Below are positions 52,554 to 62,124 of a stretch of DNA of 64,000 nt, piece after piece (the stretch's first letter is position 1; each line of letters opens with the position of its first letter). This DNA comes from Histomonas meleagridis. Its lineage: Eukaryota; Parabasalia; Tritrichomonadida; Dientamoebidae. The notes under the pieces are model-generated. The model did no database searches and was not told the origin of the DNA. It worked only from the letters and a program-made list of their open reading frames with translations. Location: contig WSYJ01000169.1 of NCBI GenBank assembly GCA_020186115.1, positions 62,001 through 126,000 on the forward strand, in the 5' to 3' direction. The position numbers and the translations under genes are program-made.

Positions 52554-53645
52554 ATGTTGCCGAAAACAATCGAAGACCTAAGGAAGACAGTCGCGACAGC
52601 AAGGAACAAAATGCCGTTTAAAAGGAAAATGGAAATTTTATTAGAATTTGTAAAAAATCATAATTATGATTTTCAACAAATTGGTATTCGGTGTTATCAA
52701 GAACCAGATATAATCTTAGTTAATTCATTTATGTTAGGATCTTTCTTACGGATCAAGCCAAATTCCATTAACAAAAATTTAACTGCAATAGGATATCAAG
52801 TCTCAAAAGAAGAAACATCAGCATTTCAAAACAACAAAGAAATTCAACTTTCAGATAAGAGGCGGTGGAATATTCGTCATAAGATATGTGCTGATAATTA
52901 TCAACCATATAATATCATCAAAGAAATCAATGAAACAACAATATTAGCCAAAAGCATACCAATTTCATCTTTAAACATAAATATATATTCATTAACTCTC
53001 AAACAAACGAATGAATGGAAGAAGATTTTCTTTAATAAAGTCCAAACTGAATGGGAAACAAATTTTAATTCATCTAAAGGAATTACATATGATGAAGTTG
53101 TCACTAATATATTCAAAACGGATGAAGATATTACGAATGAGACCAAAAATATCTTCAAATTAATGAGCGGCGATGACAAAAGTGAATTCTTTGGCATTGA
53201 TAACTATTATCGGTTTTGTTCGTACTTTGGATTTATTGAAAATTCGGCACAAAACATTCAAGAAATCAATTCCATCAACTTCCGATTAAGTTATGGCGAA
53301 AGTCCATCAAAAGCATTATTGAAGACTATGGATGTTGGGGATTACATAGTTTGTTTGTCATTAGTTCCCGGCGAATTTATTGTTCTGATCAAAAATCAAT
53401 ATGAAATCGGAACATATTTAATGAGTTATAATGCGCTGACGAACAAATATTCATTCGATGATTTGTTTATTGGTAATTTTATGTTCGTGTTTGATAACGT
53501 TTTAAAGAGGTTTTTAAACGTAGAAAAAGAAAATTTTTTTCAGATTAATTCATATTTCATCGATGAAGAGGATACTTTCGTGCTCGAGAATAACAAAAAC
53601 GAAACATATGAATTCGAAGCATCCGAATTCGAAAGCATTTTTTAG
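52554..53645 (+). CDS. Initiator-binding-domain protein (IBP39-like transcription initiation factor)
   Basis: An intact 363-residue protein. The N-terminal region (about 1-125) fits the trichomonad-specific Initiator binding domain: QEPDIILVNSFMLGSFLRIK, then NSINKNLTAIGYQ, and RRWNIRHK at its end. The remaining 235 residues fit the C-terminal domain of IBP39, and the total length is close to IBP39. In Trichomonas vaginalis, IBP39 binds the Inr element at start sites and contacts RNA polymerase II. Sequence alone does not show whether this is the true IBP39 orthologue or one of the paralogues. The ATG at 52554 is preceded by a CCATTTTCTTT stretch. Confidence 0.75.
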   Translation: MLPKTIEDLRKTVATARNKMPFKRKMEILLEFVKNHNYDFQQIGIRCYQEPDIILVNSFMLGSFLRIKPNSINKNLTAIGYQVSKEETSAFQNNKEIQLSDKRRWNIRHKICADNYQPYNIIKEINETTILAKSIPISSLNINIYSLTLKQTNEWKKIFFNKVQTEWETNFNSSKGITYDEVVTNIFKTDEDITNETKNIFKLMSGDDKSEFFGIDNYYRFCSYFGFIENSAQNIQEINSINFRLSYGESPSKALLKTMDVGDYIVCLSLVPGEFIVLIKNQYEIGTYLMSYNALTNKYSFDDLFIGNFMFVFDNVLKRFLNVEKENFFQINSYFIDEEDTFVLENNKNETYEFEASEFESIF

Positions 53646-53920
53646 GTGTGTTAACATTTGATTATTGGCAACGTGCTGAAACATTCAGTGGTCCAAAGGA
53701 ACATTGAAGAAGCAGATAATAATAATATGTTCACCGATTTGTGTGAAAAGTCGAATATGAATTAAACACTTTCGTAAATTTTGTTTTTGTTTTTGTTGCA
53801 GATAAACGAATTTGATAATTTGCGTCGTTTCGGATGTCGTCGGCGGATGAGTTACATTTCGCGGATTGTGTACAGTTTATAATTATAAATTGCAGTGCTT
53901 CATGAAGATAGACAGAACAA
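53646..53920. other. Intergenic region
   Basis: Short stretch with no gene. It leads into the minisatellite. Confidence 0.3.
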
Positions 53921-54218
53921 GCTCACAGCGAGGAATGAGTGCTACAATTCACAGAGAGGAATGAGTGCTACAATTCACAGAGAGGAATGAGTGCTACAAT
54001 TCACAGAGAGGAATGAGTGCTACAATTCACAGAGAGGAATGAGTGCTACAATTCACAGAGAGGAATGAGTGCTACAATTCACAGAGAGGAATGAGTGCTA
54101 CAATTCACAGAGAGGAATGAGTGCTACAATTCACAGAGAGGAATGAGTGCTACAATTCACAGAGAGGAATGAGTGCTACAATTCACAGAGAGGAATGTGT
54201 GCTACAATTCACAGCGAG
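53921..54218. repeat. 26-bp minisatellite, about 11 copies
   Basis: Tandem copies of the 26-bp unit CACAGAGAGGAATGAGTGCT plus ACAATT, nearly identical. The two outer units carry CACAGCGAG instead of CACAGAGAG, so the expansion happened by internal copying between diverged edges. The unit length is not a multiple of three and the array lies outside any gene. Confidence 0.95.
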
Positions 54219-54608
54219 ATTAAGCTTGGCGATGTTGAAACAAATTTATGAGATGATAAACTGATTATCTATATAGATAAAAAACACAAGAAAAAGCTAA
54301 GTAATACAATTTAGGTTGGTGTTTTTATCAAGCTTTTGGAGATTTTTTGTATTTTATTTATCCAATGCAGATACATGATTTTTATGTTCTCTGAAACAGT
54401 TATAAAATGATAATTTCTTTGTTCTTTCTAATGATATATTAATGTAATGGAATAAATCTTCTTTGCGTTCACTTCTGCTATATATAATTCTTTCTCATAG
54501 ATGTATATTTGTAATTGCAGCATTGTAGAAGGAACTATAGAAACGTTTAAAAAGTGATTTTTGATGAGATTAATTAGTTGAAAAAAAAATTAAAAATTAA
54601 TATCACCT
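54219..54608. other. Intergenic region
   Basis: AT-rich sequence between the minisatellite and the end of the RING gene. No gene seen. Confidence 0.3.
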
Positions 54609-55352
54609 TTAGAATGATGACAAAGAATTACAATATGGACAGTGATGAAGCTTGGCTTGCCTTGACTCCAGGCAATCATCACAGAGGACATTATGGCCAC
54701 AAGGTGCGATTGCAACAGTCGCATCATTTTTCAGACATATGCAACATTTCCCTGTTACATCACTATTTTCCACTCTGCACCGTTTCCCAACTGTTATGTT
54801 GTATATTTGCTGGTTGGCGATAAGTTGTTGCTGGGCAAAGTTGAAACACATTTCATCTTCATCATTTAATAATCTGAAATTAAGAATATGTTTTGAAACA
54901 ATAGCAAACCCGGGTTTGGATTGGACACTTTTAAGATTTGGTGTAATTTCAACATCAAAACTTGAATATTCAGGGATCGGAATTGAAAACTCAGTACGAT
55001 CTAAAACTGGTATTCGAAAAGAATTTATATGCCCATTTGCAACAACAACAATTTTGCAAGGAGCTTCAGTTTTGATTCCGAAGCAAAGGAAATCATTTCC
55101 ATTAAAGTTTTTGATATATGGATCTGGACTAGAAACAGAAATTACTGTTTTAAGTTGTGTGCTTCTTTGTGGTGGAGGGTTAGTATTTTTATTGTTGTAT
55201 TTCCTCATTCTTTCAACTTGAAGTTGTTGAATTGCTGCTGCTATTTCATTAGCATCCATATCATCAAAGTTCCCATTGTCTCCAAAGTAAGAAGAGTTAC
55301 TTCGAATCTTGTCATCTGACTCTTGTTCATTAAATGATTGAGAATTTCCCAT
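54609..55352 (-). CDS. RING-finger protein with an N-myristoylation-type start
   Basis: An intact 247-residue protein. MGNSQSFNEQ is a good N-myristoylation site. The middle (about 75-190) is beta-rich and could be a substrate-binding sandwich. The end is a C3HC4 RING (CCICLKNDATVAIAPCGHNV, then LCDDCLE and CPYC). The layout is like the MGRN1/LOG2-type E3 ubiquitin ligases, which are also myristoylated and carry a C-terminal RING. The RING is certain, the relation to that group an inference. AAAACCGTC lies about 10 nt before the ATG. Confidence 0.88.
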   Translation of the reverse strand: MGNSQSFNEQESDDKIRSNSSYFGDNGNFDDMDANEIAAAIQQLQVERMRKYNNKNTNPPPQRSTQLKTVISVSSPDPYIKNFNGNDFLCFGIKTEAPCKIVVVANGHINSFRIPVLDRTEFSIPIPEYSSFDVEITPNLKSVQSKPGFAIVSKHILNFRLLNDEDEMCFNFAQQQLIANQQIYNITVGKRCRVENSDVTGKCCICLKNDATVAIAPCGHNVLCDDCLESRQAKLHHCPYCNSLSSF

Positions 55353-56182
55353 TTTAACAAAACCGTCAAATTGGGGCGCTCCATATCAACGATGTTAACA
55401 TAAAAGTGCTTTTTGTAAATTTTTCAAAAAGTTTTTACTATGCCTTTTTTTATCAAGAACTCAAGAAAATAAAACCAAAAGCCATTTAATAATAAAAAGA
55501 ATATTTATATCATTGTTTTAAATAACTTTGTTATATTTATTATTATTATTGTATTGAAAATAAATACTGAATTATAGTAATGCTATTGGGAATTACCAGA
55601 ATGGAATTAATTTTGATTGATTTAATAAATTTTTTGATTTACAATTACCTTTATAAGAGGCTATATGAAAAAACACAGAGAAATGAAACCATGATGAATC
55701 TGATGATAAACTCAAGACAAATGTATATTTATTTTTTTTTTTAGTTTGATTTTAAATAATCATATAAGATATATTGGGTGGTGTTTCTGAAGTGAAGGAA
55801 TTTATGAAGAAAAAAATAAATGATATTATATTTTTGCGAGACTGATATGAAGATATTACATTTACAATTGTGTTGTGATCATGAATTTGAATTAATTGAT
55901 TAATTTCGAGATATTTGTAATTTATTCTCAAACTTACTGAATTTTAATTTAAAATAATAAAATAATAATAATAAAGTTGATTAGGCCATATTTTATTTGT
56001 TGGTTATAATTTTCCTCCAAGATATTTATGTTTAATTAAATTCAGTTACCGATCAAAATCATTCAAAAAGCCATCATTTTCTCCTGACGATAGTATGTAA
56101 AGCAAGCAAAAGTGAACGTCTGGACATTTCCCACTTTTTCTGCCAAAAACCTCCTCGATAGAGATTTTAGTGAATAATTTTT
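55353..56182. other. Intergenic region
   Basis: AT-rich sequence between the RING gene and the left end of the MULE transposon. The last 9 bp (ATAATTTTT, 56174-56182) are the left target-site duplication. No gene is seen. Confidence 0.4.
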
Positions 56183-56299
56183 GGAGAATCGCTTAATAAC
56201 ACGCGACTTTTTCTGAGGAAATTTGAATGCTTTATTCCCACTTTTGGGTACATCCATGAGAAAAGAGAAAAATAACACCCCACTTTTTGTGTGATTTAT
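56183..56299 (+). repeat. Left terminal inverted repeat of the MULE
   Basis: 117 bp that matches the reverse complement of 58397-58512 with only a few differences, including one 1-bp indel in the GAAAAGAGAAAAATAA stretch. Confidence 0.93.
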
Positions 56300-56322
56300 C
56301 ATGTTTCATCCAAATCAGTGCA

Positions 56323-58165
56323 ATGGAGACTCCTCCTGAGCTCATAGAAGCATTTACTCGTCTTGACAATGCATTCTTTGAAGATGTACATGCTCTTGTT
56401 CAACGGGTGCGCGAGATTTCTGATCAATATAAGTGCCGATATGTTCCTAGATCAACAGGTGAATCAAGATCAATGCAACTTTTCTGCTGTAGACAGTATC
56501 GAACAATCTATAACTGCAATGCATGCCTTAGGATTCTTTACAACCCCGAAACACAATTAGCACAATTCGATTCTTGCGATTTAAACCACACACATGAAAT
56601 TTCTGCATCATACAACGGAAAAGAAAGAAATCAACTAAGCGAAACACAAAAAACGAAAATCAGAGATTCAACATTACAAGGATTATCGGCTTATAACATT
56701 CGCATCAAACAAGGATTGGTTTGTTCGAAAGATGTATTATACAATACAGAAAGAAAAATCTTAAAAAACATTCGAGACCATGAAATGGATGAATTGCTTG
56801 ATCAAATGAAAAATGGAAATAATTGGTCGAACAAAAATAGATGAAAATAAGCGTTTTAATGGATGTTATGTATTTCACGAACCTATTATGTCTGAAAAAT
56901 ATGCTAATGATCTGTGCATTATTGACGATACAAGTTGTACAAATTACTATCACCTCCCTTATTTATTAATGATTAGTGAAGATCAAAATGGTCGAAACCA
57001 AGTATTATCTTTTGCAATAATATGCTCACGAACAAAAAATGAATTTATAAATTATTTTGTAGAAATCAAACAAAAAATAGGTGATATCAGGCTCTTTATC
57101 TGCGATCGAAACAAAACACAGGTCAAAGCACTGAAATTTGTCTTTCCATTTTGCAAAATTATATTTTGCAGTGTTCACATTTCTCGTAATCTTCGACAAA
57201 AGGCAGGGCAAGAAATGTGTGATTTATTTCATAAGCTACAAATCCAAGAAATTTCTGAAGAAGAATTTATCAATGCATGTAATAATTATGTAAATGAACA
57301 TCCAAAAACAAAAGGATCGCGTTTGTTACAAAACTTATTAGAGGATCAGGATAAGTGGCTACCAAGTATAATTTCAAAATATATACATTGCGATAATACA
57401 ACATCAAATCGAGTTGAAGGTTTTTTTGGAAGTCTCAAGAATTTACTAGAACATATGATTGTAACATTAGGATATCTTGTATATGCAATTTATTTAAGAG
57501 GTGAAAAATATAGAATATTATCTAAAAGTGATAAACCAACAATTATCTTACAAGAATTAATGAGCAAAGAAGATTCGAAAAAACTCGGTACATTTGCTTC
57601 AGCAATGATATTCTCTGAATATATGGACCTCAAACTAAATGGTGTATTGTCTATTCCATACTCTGAGACCTGCTGCAAAAATCATACATTATACAATCTC
57701 CCTTGTAAACACCTTATTCTAATGAGAATTAAAGAAGATAAGAACCCACTCTTAACAATCAATGACATACCTTGTAGATTGATAATCACTAACGAAAATA
57801 AAACAGATAATCCCAATACCATTGAAAGATATTTACGGCCAAAAAACAAAGAAAACAATTGGAGTTACAGTAATTGCATTGATAAATTTGAACGTTTTTT
57901 CTCCCTCGCGAATCGATCTTCTGAAATTAGAAATATTCTAGACAAAGCCTTAAATGATTTATGCTCGCTTGAACATGAAACAGGAGAAGATGGAGATATT
58001 CTTCCACCAGAACACATACAGATTTCTGGAGCGCCTTCAAGATATCCAAGAAACAATGTGGATAAAGCAAACGCTCCAAAAGTGAAGAAGAAATATCGTT
58101 GCAGTATATGTGGAGGTGATACTCATACTGCACCTAGATGTCCAAAAAATGTTTTAGCTACTTAA
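56323..58165 (+). pseudogene. MULE transposase (one frameshift)
   Basis: The first part (56323-56844, from ATG, METPPELIEAF) carries an N-terminal zinc-finger-like block (CNACLRILYN, then LNHTHEI). After a frame change at about 56820-56845 the second part (to 58165) carries the DDE catalytic core: D in CIIDDTSCTN, D in FICDRNKTQ followed by CSVHISRNL, and E in NRVEGFFGSL. A SWIM finger (CCKNHTLYNLPCKHLI) and a C-terminal CCHC knuckle (CSICGGDTHTAPRC) follow. All catalytic features are present. One base change separates it from a full reading frame, so it could be newly inactivated, mis-sequenced or expressed by slippage. Confidence 0.88.
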
Positions 58166-58396
58166 TAAAAACTTAATATATTATACTCATAATATCAAAA
58201 ATGTGAATATACAGTTTAACAGTTCATGAGAAAAGAACATCATAAATCATGTGAGAATAAGCATATTCGAGAATCCTTCGTAAACTGTTGGAATTCCAAA
58301 TTCTCCTTTTTAAAAAGTCGCCGTTGCGTTCACAAATGAATGTTTCACCATGTTTTCATTTGAAAATGCTACGAGATGACTTGCTTTAATGCCAAA

Positions 58397-58512
58397 ATAA
58401 ATCACACAAAAAGTGGCGTGTTATTTTTCCTTTTCTCATGGATGTACCCAAAAGTGGGAATAAAGCATTCAAATTTCCTCAGAAAAAGTCGCGTGTTATT
58501 AAGCGATTGCCC
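58397..58512 (-). repeat. Right terminal inverted repeat of the MULE
   Basis: 116 bp inverted with respect to 56183-56299. It ends in AAGCGATTGCCC and is followed directly by the ATAATTTTT target duplication. Confidence 0.93.
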
Positions 58513-58731
58513 ATAATTTTTTGTGAGGAAATTTACTGTAAATGTTACATTAACATTAATTTACACATGTAAAGTATTAAGAAATTCTATGAGGTACGTC
58601 AAACCCAAACAGAAACATACCAGCGAATTGACATCGGTGTTATTTTTCATGGTGTCATTTTTAATTTTTAATGACTTACCACATTAGTTCATTTTTATTT
58701 ATTTATGTCCAAAATACCATATCGAACAGGT

Positions 58732-59060
58732 ATGCCTAAATTTCATATTCGAGCTAAATATATATCATACGATGACGAAAAAAGATTTTCCAAAGGTTAA
58801 TCAAACCTGATCAAAATCAACCTTTGAATGCTATTCATAAGCAAAGCTTTATTACACCATTAAAGATCCAAGATCCTAAACCTTCGATTACAGAAAAGCC
58901 AATAGATCCTTCTATATGTGATGATTATAGAGATCCTTTTTGTGCTCTGGAAATATTTCCAGAAGACTCCTTTCCTGCTATAGAGCAAGGCTTTGATGAC
59001 TTTATAAATAAAAATGAAATATTTCTAACCATCAAAAAGTGTTATCGGTTAAAATCTTAG
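58732..59060 (+). pseudogene. Small hypothetical gene or remnant, one frame change
   Basis: An ATG at 58732 opens MPKFHIRAKYISYDDEKR. After a frame change near 58795 the sequence goes on as LIKPDQNQPLNAIHK and ends with a negatively charged part (DPFCALEIFPEDSFPAIEQG), stop at 59058-59060. The composition is protein-like rather than AT-random, but I do not recognise the family. It could be a real gene of about 110 residues with a base error, or a truncated gene next to the transposon insertion. Confidence 0.35.
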
Positions 59061-59627
59061 AGTGCCCTGTTGTATGAATCGTTCTAAAAGTTGGGTGGGG
59101 GAGGTTTTTGTATTAGCTCATATAATAAATTCAATAAGACCATTTCAAAAAGTGAGAAAGGTGAAGTCGTACGTATTTCATCTTAGCACAAAGTCATTGG
59201 TTGGATAAGTTAATTTTGTAATGAAATATTTAAATTTTTTTGAGAAAGGTGCAACACACGATGTCGTTTGAAAGGTAAAATGAATTCGCGAATAAATAAT
59301 TACTTACCTTTAGCAAGTGAAGCTTCGATTCGATTCGATTAACTCCAGCATATTTTAAACGTGCAAATATTTATGGCGGGTGATCATTTGATTTGAAATG
59401 ATTTTGATCGGTTTCTAATACAAATTTCTGTTAAAGTTTGCAAGAAAATCAAATTTTTTTTTTGCTTTTTGATTTCACAATAGTTTTTATTCGCAGGTTT
59501 TGTTTTTTTCTAAATTACTTAATGCATATTCCTTCCACTTTAGCAGATTTTTGAAGATATTCAATGCAAAAACACATTAAAACAATGAAAAGAATATTAT
59601 GATTCCAAAAAAAAAAATGTCAACTTT
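59061..59627. other. Intergenic region
   Basis: AT-rich with T runs. ATGATTTTGATCGGT at about 59399 is the exact reverse complement of ACCGATCAAAATCAT at about 56048, upstream of the MULE. No gene seen. Confidence 0.4.
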
Positions 59628-59954
59628 TTATTGAACTGCAAGTCCATAAATGGATACGATGCAGTGCATTGATTCATTTTCCCAACGAACTGTTACCATT
59701 CCATCACTATTGCTATCCCAATAGCATGATGAAGAAACATGAAGACCACCACCAGCTTTTTGCAAAATAAGGCATTGAGAGACAAATTTGTAAGATTGGA
59801 AACGCTCGCAAAGAGCACGAAGTGTATTTTCCAATATATCACTCGACCACTTGTTTACAGCAGAGTGATCGTAAACTTGATTCTTAAGGCATTCCTGGAT
59901 AGCTTGTTCTGTAATTGTACGAACTGCGTCGTTTTCAAATTTTGGTTGCTGCAT
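59628..59954 (-). CDS. Tctex1-type dynein light chain
   Basis: A 108-residue protein that fits the whole Tctex1 fold: a helical N-terminal half (TITEQAIQECLKNQVYDHSA), then the beta half with KFVSQCLILQKAGGGLHVSS, CYWDSNSDGMVTVRWEN and an IVSIYGLAV end. This light chain is part of cytoplasmic or flagellar dynein and fits a flagellate cell. The ATG at 59954 (MQQPKFENDA) is chosen over a non-ATG extension. The stop overlaps TAAAA. Confidence 0.9.
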   Translation of the reverse strand: MQQPKFENDAVRTITEQAIQECLKNQVYDHSAVNKWSSDILENTLRALCERFQSYKFVSQCLILQKAGGGLHVSSSCYWDSNSDGMVTVRWENESMHCIVSIYGLAVQ

Positions 59955-60212
59955 AGGAAATAGCACTTTTTATCAGGTCAAAGTATGTTCCCGATGTATG
60001 GCAATAAAATTATAGAAAACGCTGTCGACCGATAAAATTATAAACGTCCAAAGCCCATCAAAAATGCCATAACCGCCAAATCACTTCACATCCAATACAA
60101 CCGTTTTTTCAATAACAAACAAATTTCGAATAATTTCATTAGCTCAAAAGTATTTAATTGTGTTTAAATTGGAAGCTAATTAAAAAAATTTATTGAAACT
60201 AGCTTCATTAAT

Positions 60213-60938
60213 TCAAACCGGTTGGCTTGAAATCATTCCAGAACAAGAATTAAACTCGTTCGGATCTAAGGGAAAATCAAGAAAGAAAGGGCTCTGACTC
60301 ATTATTGCGGATTTGGACCTTTTGACATAATTTTGTTCTTGTAACATATATTTCCTGAAATATGAATAACATCTTTGAATGTCTTTGTTTTCAACGTGTT
60401 CTCGTTGATGCATTGGTACGTAATCACCCCGACATAAATCTGGATGATTTTCCCAAAATGTTTTATATCCGCCTTGGAGTAAAAATATGTATGGGTATGT
60501 CTTATTGGGGTAAACCTGAAGATTCTGATTACGGTCATGCTCAAGGAATATTGAAAAAACTTTTGGTCCTCTTTCTTGTGAATATTCGCAATGTATTATA
60601 ACTGCTGTTTCATTTGCTACGTCCTTAAAAGAATTGTAAAGGCTGATGAGTTCAGACCTATTTCTTATATGTCTTGCACCTAGAATATGCCCTCCTTCAT
60701 ATTCATAAAAAAATCTAACATCTAAAATTAAGTAACGCTTGAAAGCTCTGTGTAAGCTTGTGTCCTTCATTATCTCAGCAAGCTGGTCATGGGTCATAAT
60801 ACGCTCAGCATCATTAATAGAACCATACCTTGGGCAGTACATGTCATGGATAGAGCAATCATTTTCGTCCATGAATTCATCGGGAGTAGGAATCCCATGA
60901 ATCCAGTCCTTATTCAATGAATTGCTTGTCGAGACCAT
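60213..60938 (-). CDS. Cdc25-type dual-specificity phosphatase
   Basis: A protein of 241 residues from the ATG at 60938 with a rhodanese/Cdc25 domain. It has LILDVRFFYEYEGGHILGA (D73) followed by the active loop IIHCEYSQERGPKV, where C117 and R123 form the CX5R signature and the EYSQERGP sequence is the Cdc25 form. Cdc25 enzymes remove inhibitory phosphates from CDK and trigger cell-cycle entry. The regulatory N-terminus is much shorter than in animals or yeast, so control may lie elsewhere. The C-terminal 60 residues after the domain are basic and Ser-rich. Confidence 0.88.
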   Translation of the reverse strand: MVSTSNSLNKDWIHGIPTPDEFMDENDCSIHDMYCPRYGSINDAERIMTHDQLAEIMKDTSLHRAFKRYLILDVRFFYEYEGGHILGARHIRNRSELISLYNSFKDVANETAVIIHCEYSQERGPKVFSIFLEHDRNQNLQVYPNKTYPYIFLLQGGYKTFWENHPDLCRGDYVPMHQREHVENKDIQRCYSYFRKYMLQEQNYVKRSKSAIMSQSPFFLDFPLDPNEFNSCSGMISSQPV

Positions 60939-61467
60939 GTTAGCTTTTGCTAAACGCACAGATTTATTTCAATTTTCGTATGAATTTTGGCTATTTTACT
61001 TCGATCTTTGCCAGACCTCAGTTCAAATTGTTGATAGAACGTAAACTATAAAGTATTTAAATGCCGATATGCTCAAACAAAAGTCAATAAAGCCAAAAGC
61101 TGAATCACTTTTTCAATATAAATACTGCTTGCGAAAGGCCAAAATTCAATTGAAAATTATGGGCCCTTTTATGGTGCCTTGTTATCTTTTGCCAAAAGCA
61201 CCAAAAACATTTTCAAACACTTTAACGAAGGAAAATAAAACACAAATAGAAGGACGTTCCTCTTACATATTACTACACTAAATGTTTGAAAATTAAAGAA
61301 TAATATGAATTATGATTTTAAAATTTTGTAGCGTTAAACAAATTATAACAAAATACTGTTTGACTGCTTAAATGATTCTCAGAGTTATGGGCTATTATCA
61401 TTATCTCTGTGATTTATAAGGATTTTTTGTGCAAGAAAAATTGTGGGTGTACGTTTATTTTATTAAA
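60939..61467. other. Divergent intergenic region
   Basis: Between the Cdc25-type gene and centrin. A 70-codon frame at 61069-61281 (MLKQKSIKPKAES) has no recognisable domain and I leave it out. Confidence 0.4.
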
Positions 61468-61953
61468 ATGGCACAAACAAAAACTGATGTGAAAGCAAGG
61501 GAAGAACTTTCAGAGGAACACCGCCAAGAAATACGTGAGGCATTTGATCTTTTCGACACAGATGGAAGTGGATCAATTGATGCTAAAGAATTAAAAGTTG
61601 CAATGAAAGCTCTTGGCTTTGATCCAACAAAAGAAGAAATCCGTCGTATGATCAATGATGTTGATACTGAAAAAACTGGATCAATTAGCTTTGCACAATT
61701 TTTACAAATGATGACAAAGAAAATGCAAGAAAGAAATCCAGAAGATGAAATTCGGAAAGCATTCAGGCTTTTTGATGATGACAACACTGGGAAAATTACA
61801 TTCAAGAATTTAAAGCGTGTTAGTATTGAACTTGGTGAAAATCTTACCGATGAAGAACTCAGAGAAATGATACAAGAAGCAGACCGCGATGGTGACGGTG
61901 AAGTTTCATATGAAGAATTTGTTCATATTATGAAGAAAACATCGCTCTTTTAA
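61468..61953 (+). CDS. Centrin (caltractin)
   Basis: An intact 161-residue protein with four EF-hands. Loops are at about 30-41 ([12 protein letters not shown], canonical), about 66-77 ([12 protein letters not shown], degenerate), about 103-114 ([12 protein letters not shown], weak) and about 139-150 ([12 protein letters not shown], canonical). The aromatic and acidic C-terminus is short (KKTSLF). Centrins bind Ca2+ and organise basal bodies and centrosomes. The ATG at 61468 ([14 protein letters not shown]) is preferred to in-frame upstream codons without homology. The stop is followed by AAATAAACC, a clear poly(A) signal. Confidence 0.96.
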   Translation: MAQTKTDVKAREELSEEHRQEIREAFDLFDTDGSGSIDAKELKVAMKALGFDPTKEEIRRMINDVDTEKTGSISFAQFLQMMTKKMQERNPEDEIRKAFRLFDDDNTGKITFKNLKRVSIELGENLTDEELREMIQEADRDGDGEVSYEEFVHIMKKTSLF

Positions 61954-62124
61954 AATAAACCATAAACATACCATTTCCCTTAATTCTTTCCAGATTATTC
62001 ATGGCTATGTCTTAAATCACGTAAAAGTATTTATCATTCAGTTTTGCACAACTTTTTTGTTGTTATTTTTAAACGTTCACATACCCACAAAGAAACAGTT
62101 TATGTCACTTTTTAAGTGGTTTAA
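61954..62124. other. Short intergenic region
   Basis: 170 bp between centrin and the PHD-SET gene, no feature seen. Confidence 0.3.

Larger units (their letters stand above)
56183..58512 (+). mobile_element. Mutator-like (MULE) DNA transposon, structurally complete
   Basis: The element is 2,330 bp. It is bounded by long terminal inverted repeats (56183-56299 and 58397-58512, with outer ends GGAGAATCGC and GGGCAATCGC) and a 9-bp direct duplication ATAATTTTT outside each end (56174-56182 and 58513-58521). Both features fit the MULE superfamily. It encodes one transposase on the + strand, interrupted by a single frameshift. The well-preserved ends suggest recent arrival. The TIRs reach nearly to the transposase start, so the left one may hold its promoter. 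Confidence 0.93.

Noticed and set aside
53921-54218. CRISPR-like array
   Set aside because: Head-to-tail repeats without spacers in a eukaryotic genome; it is a minisatellite.
61069-61281. 70-codon frame before centrin
   Set aside because: No recognisable domain, and it lies in the divergent promoter region of two real genes.
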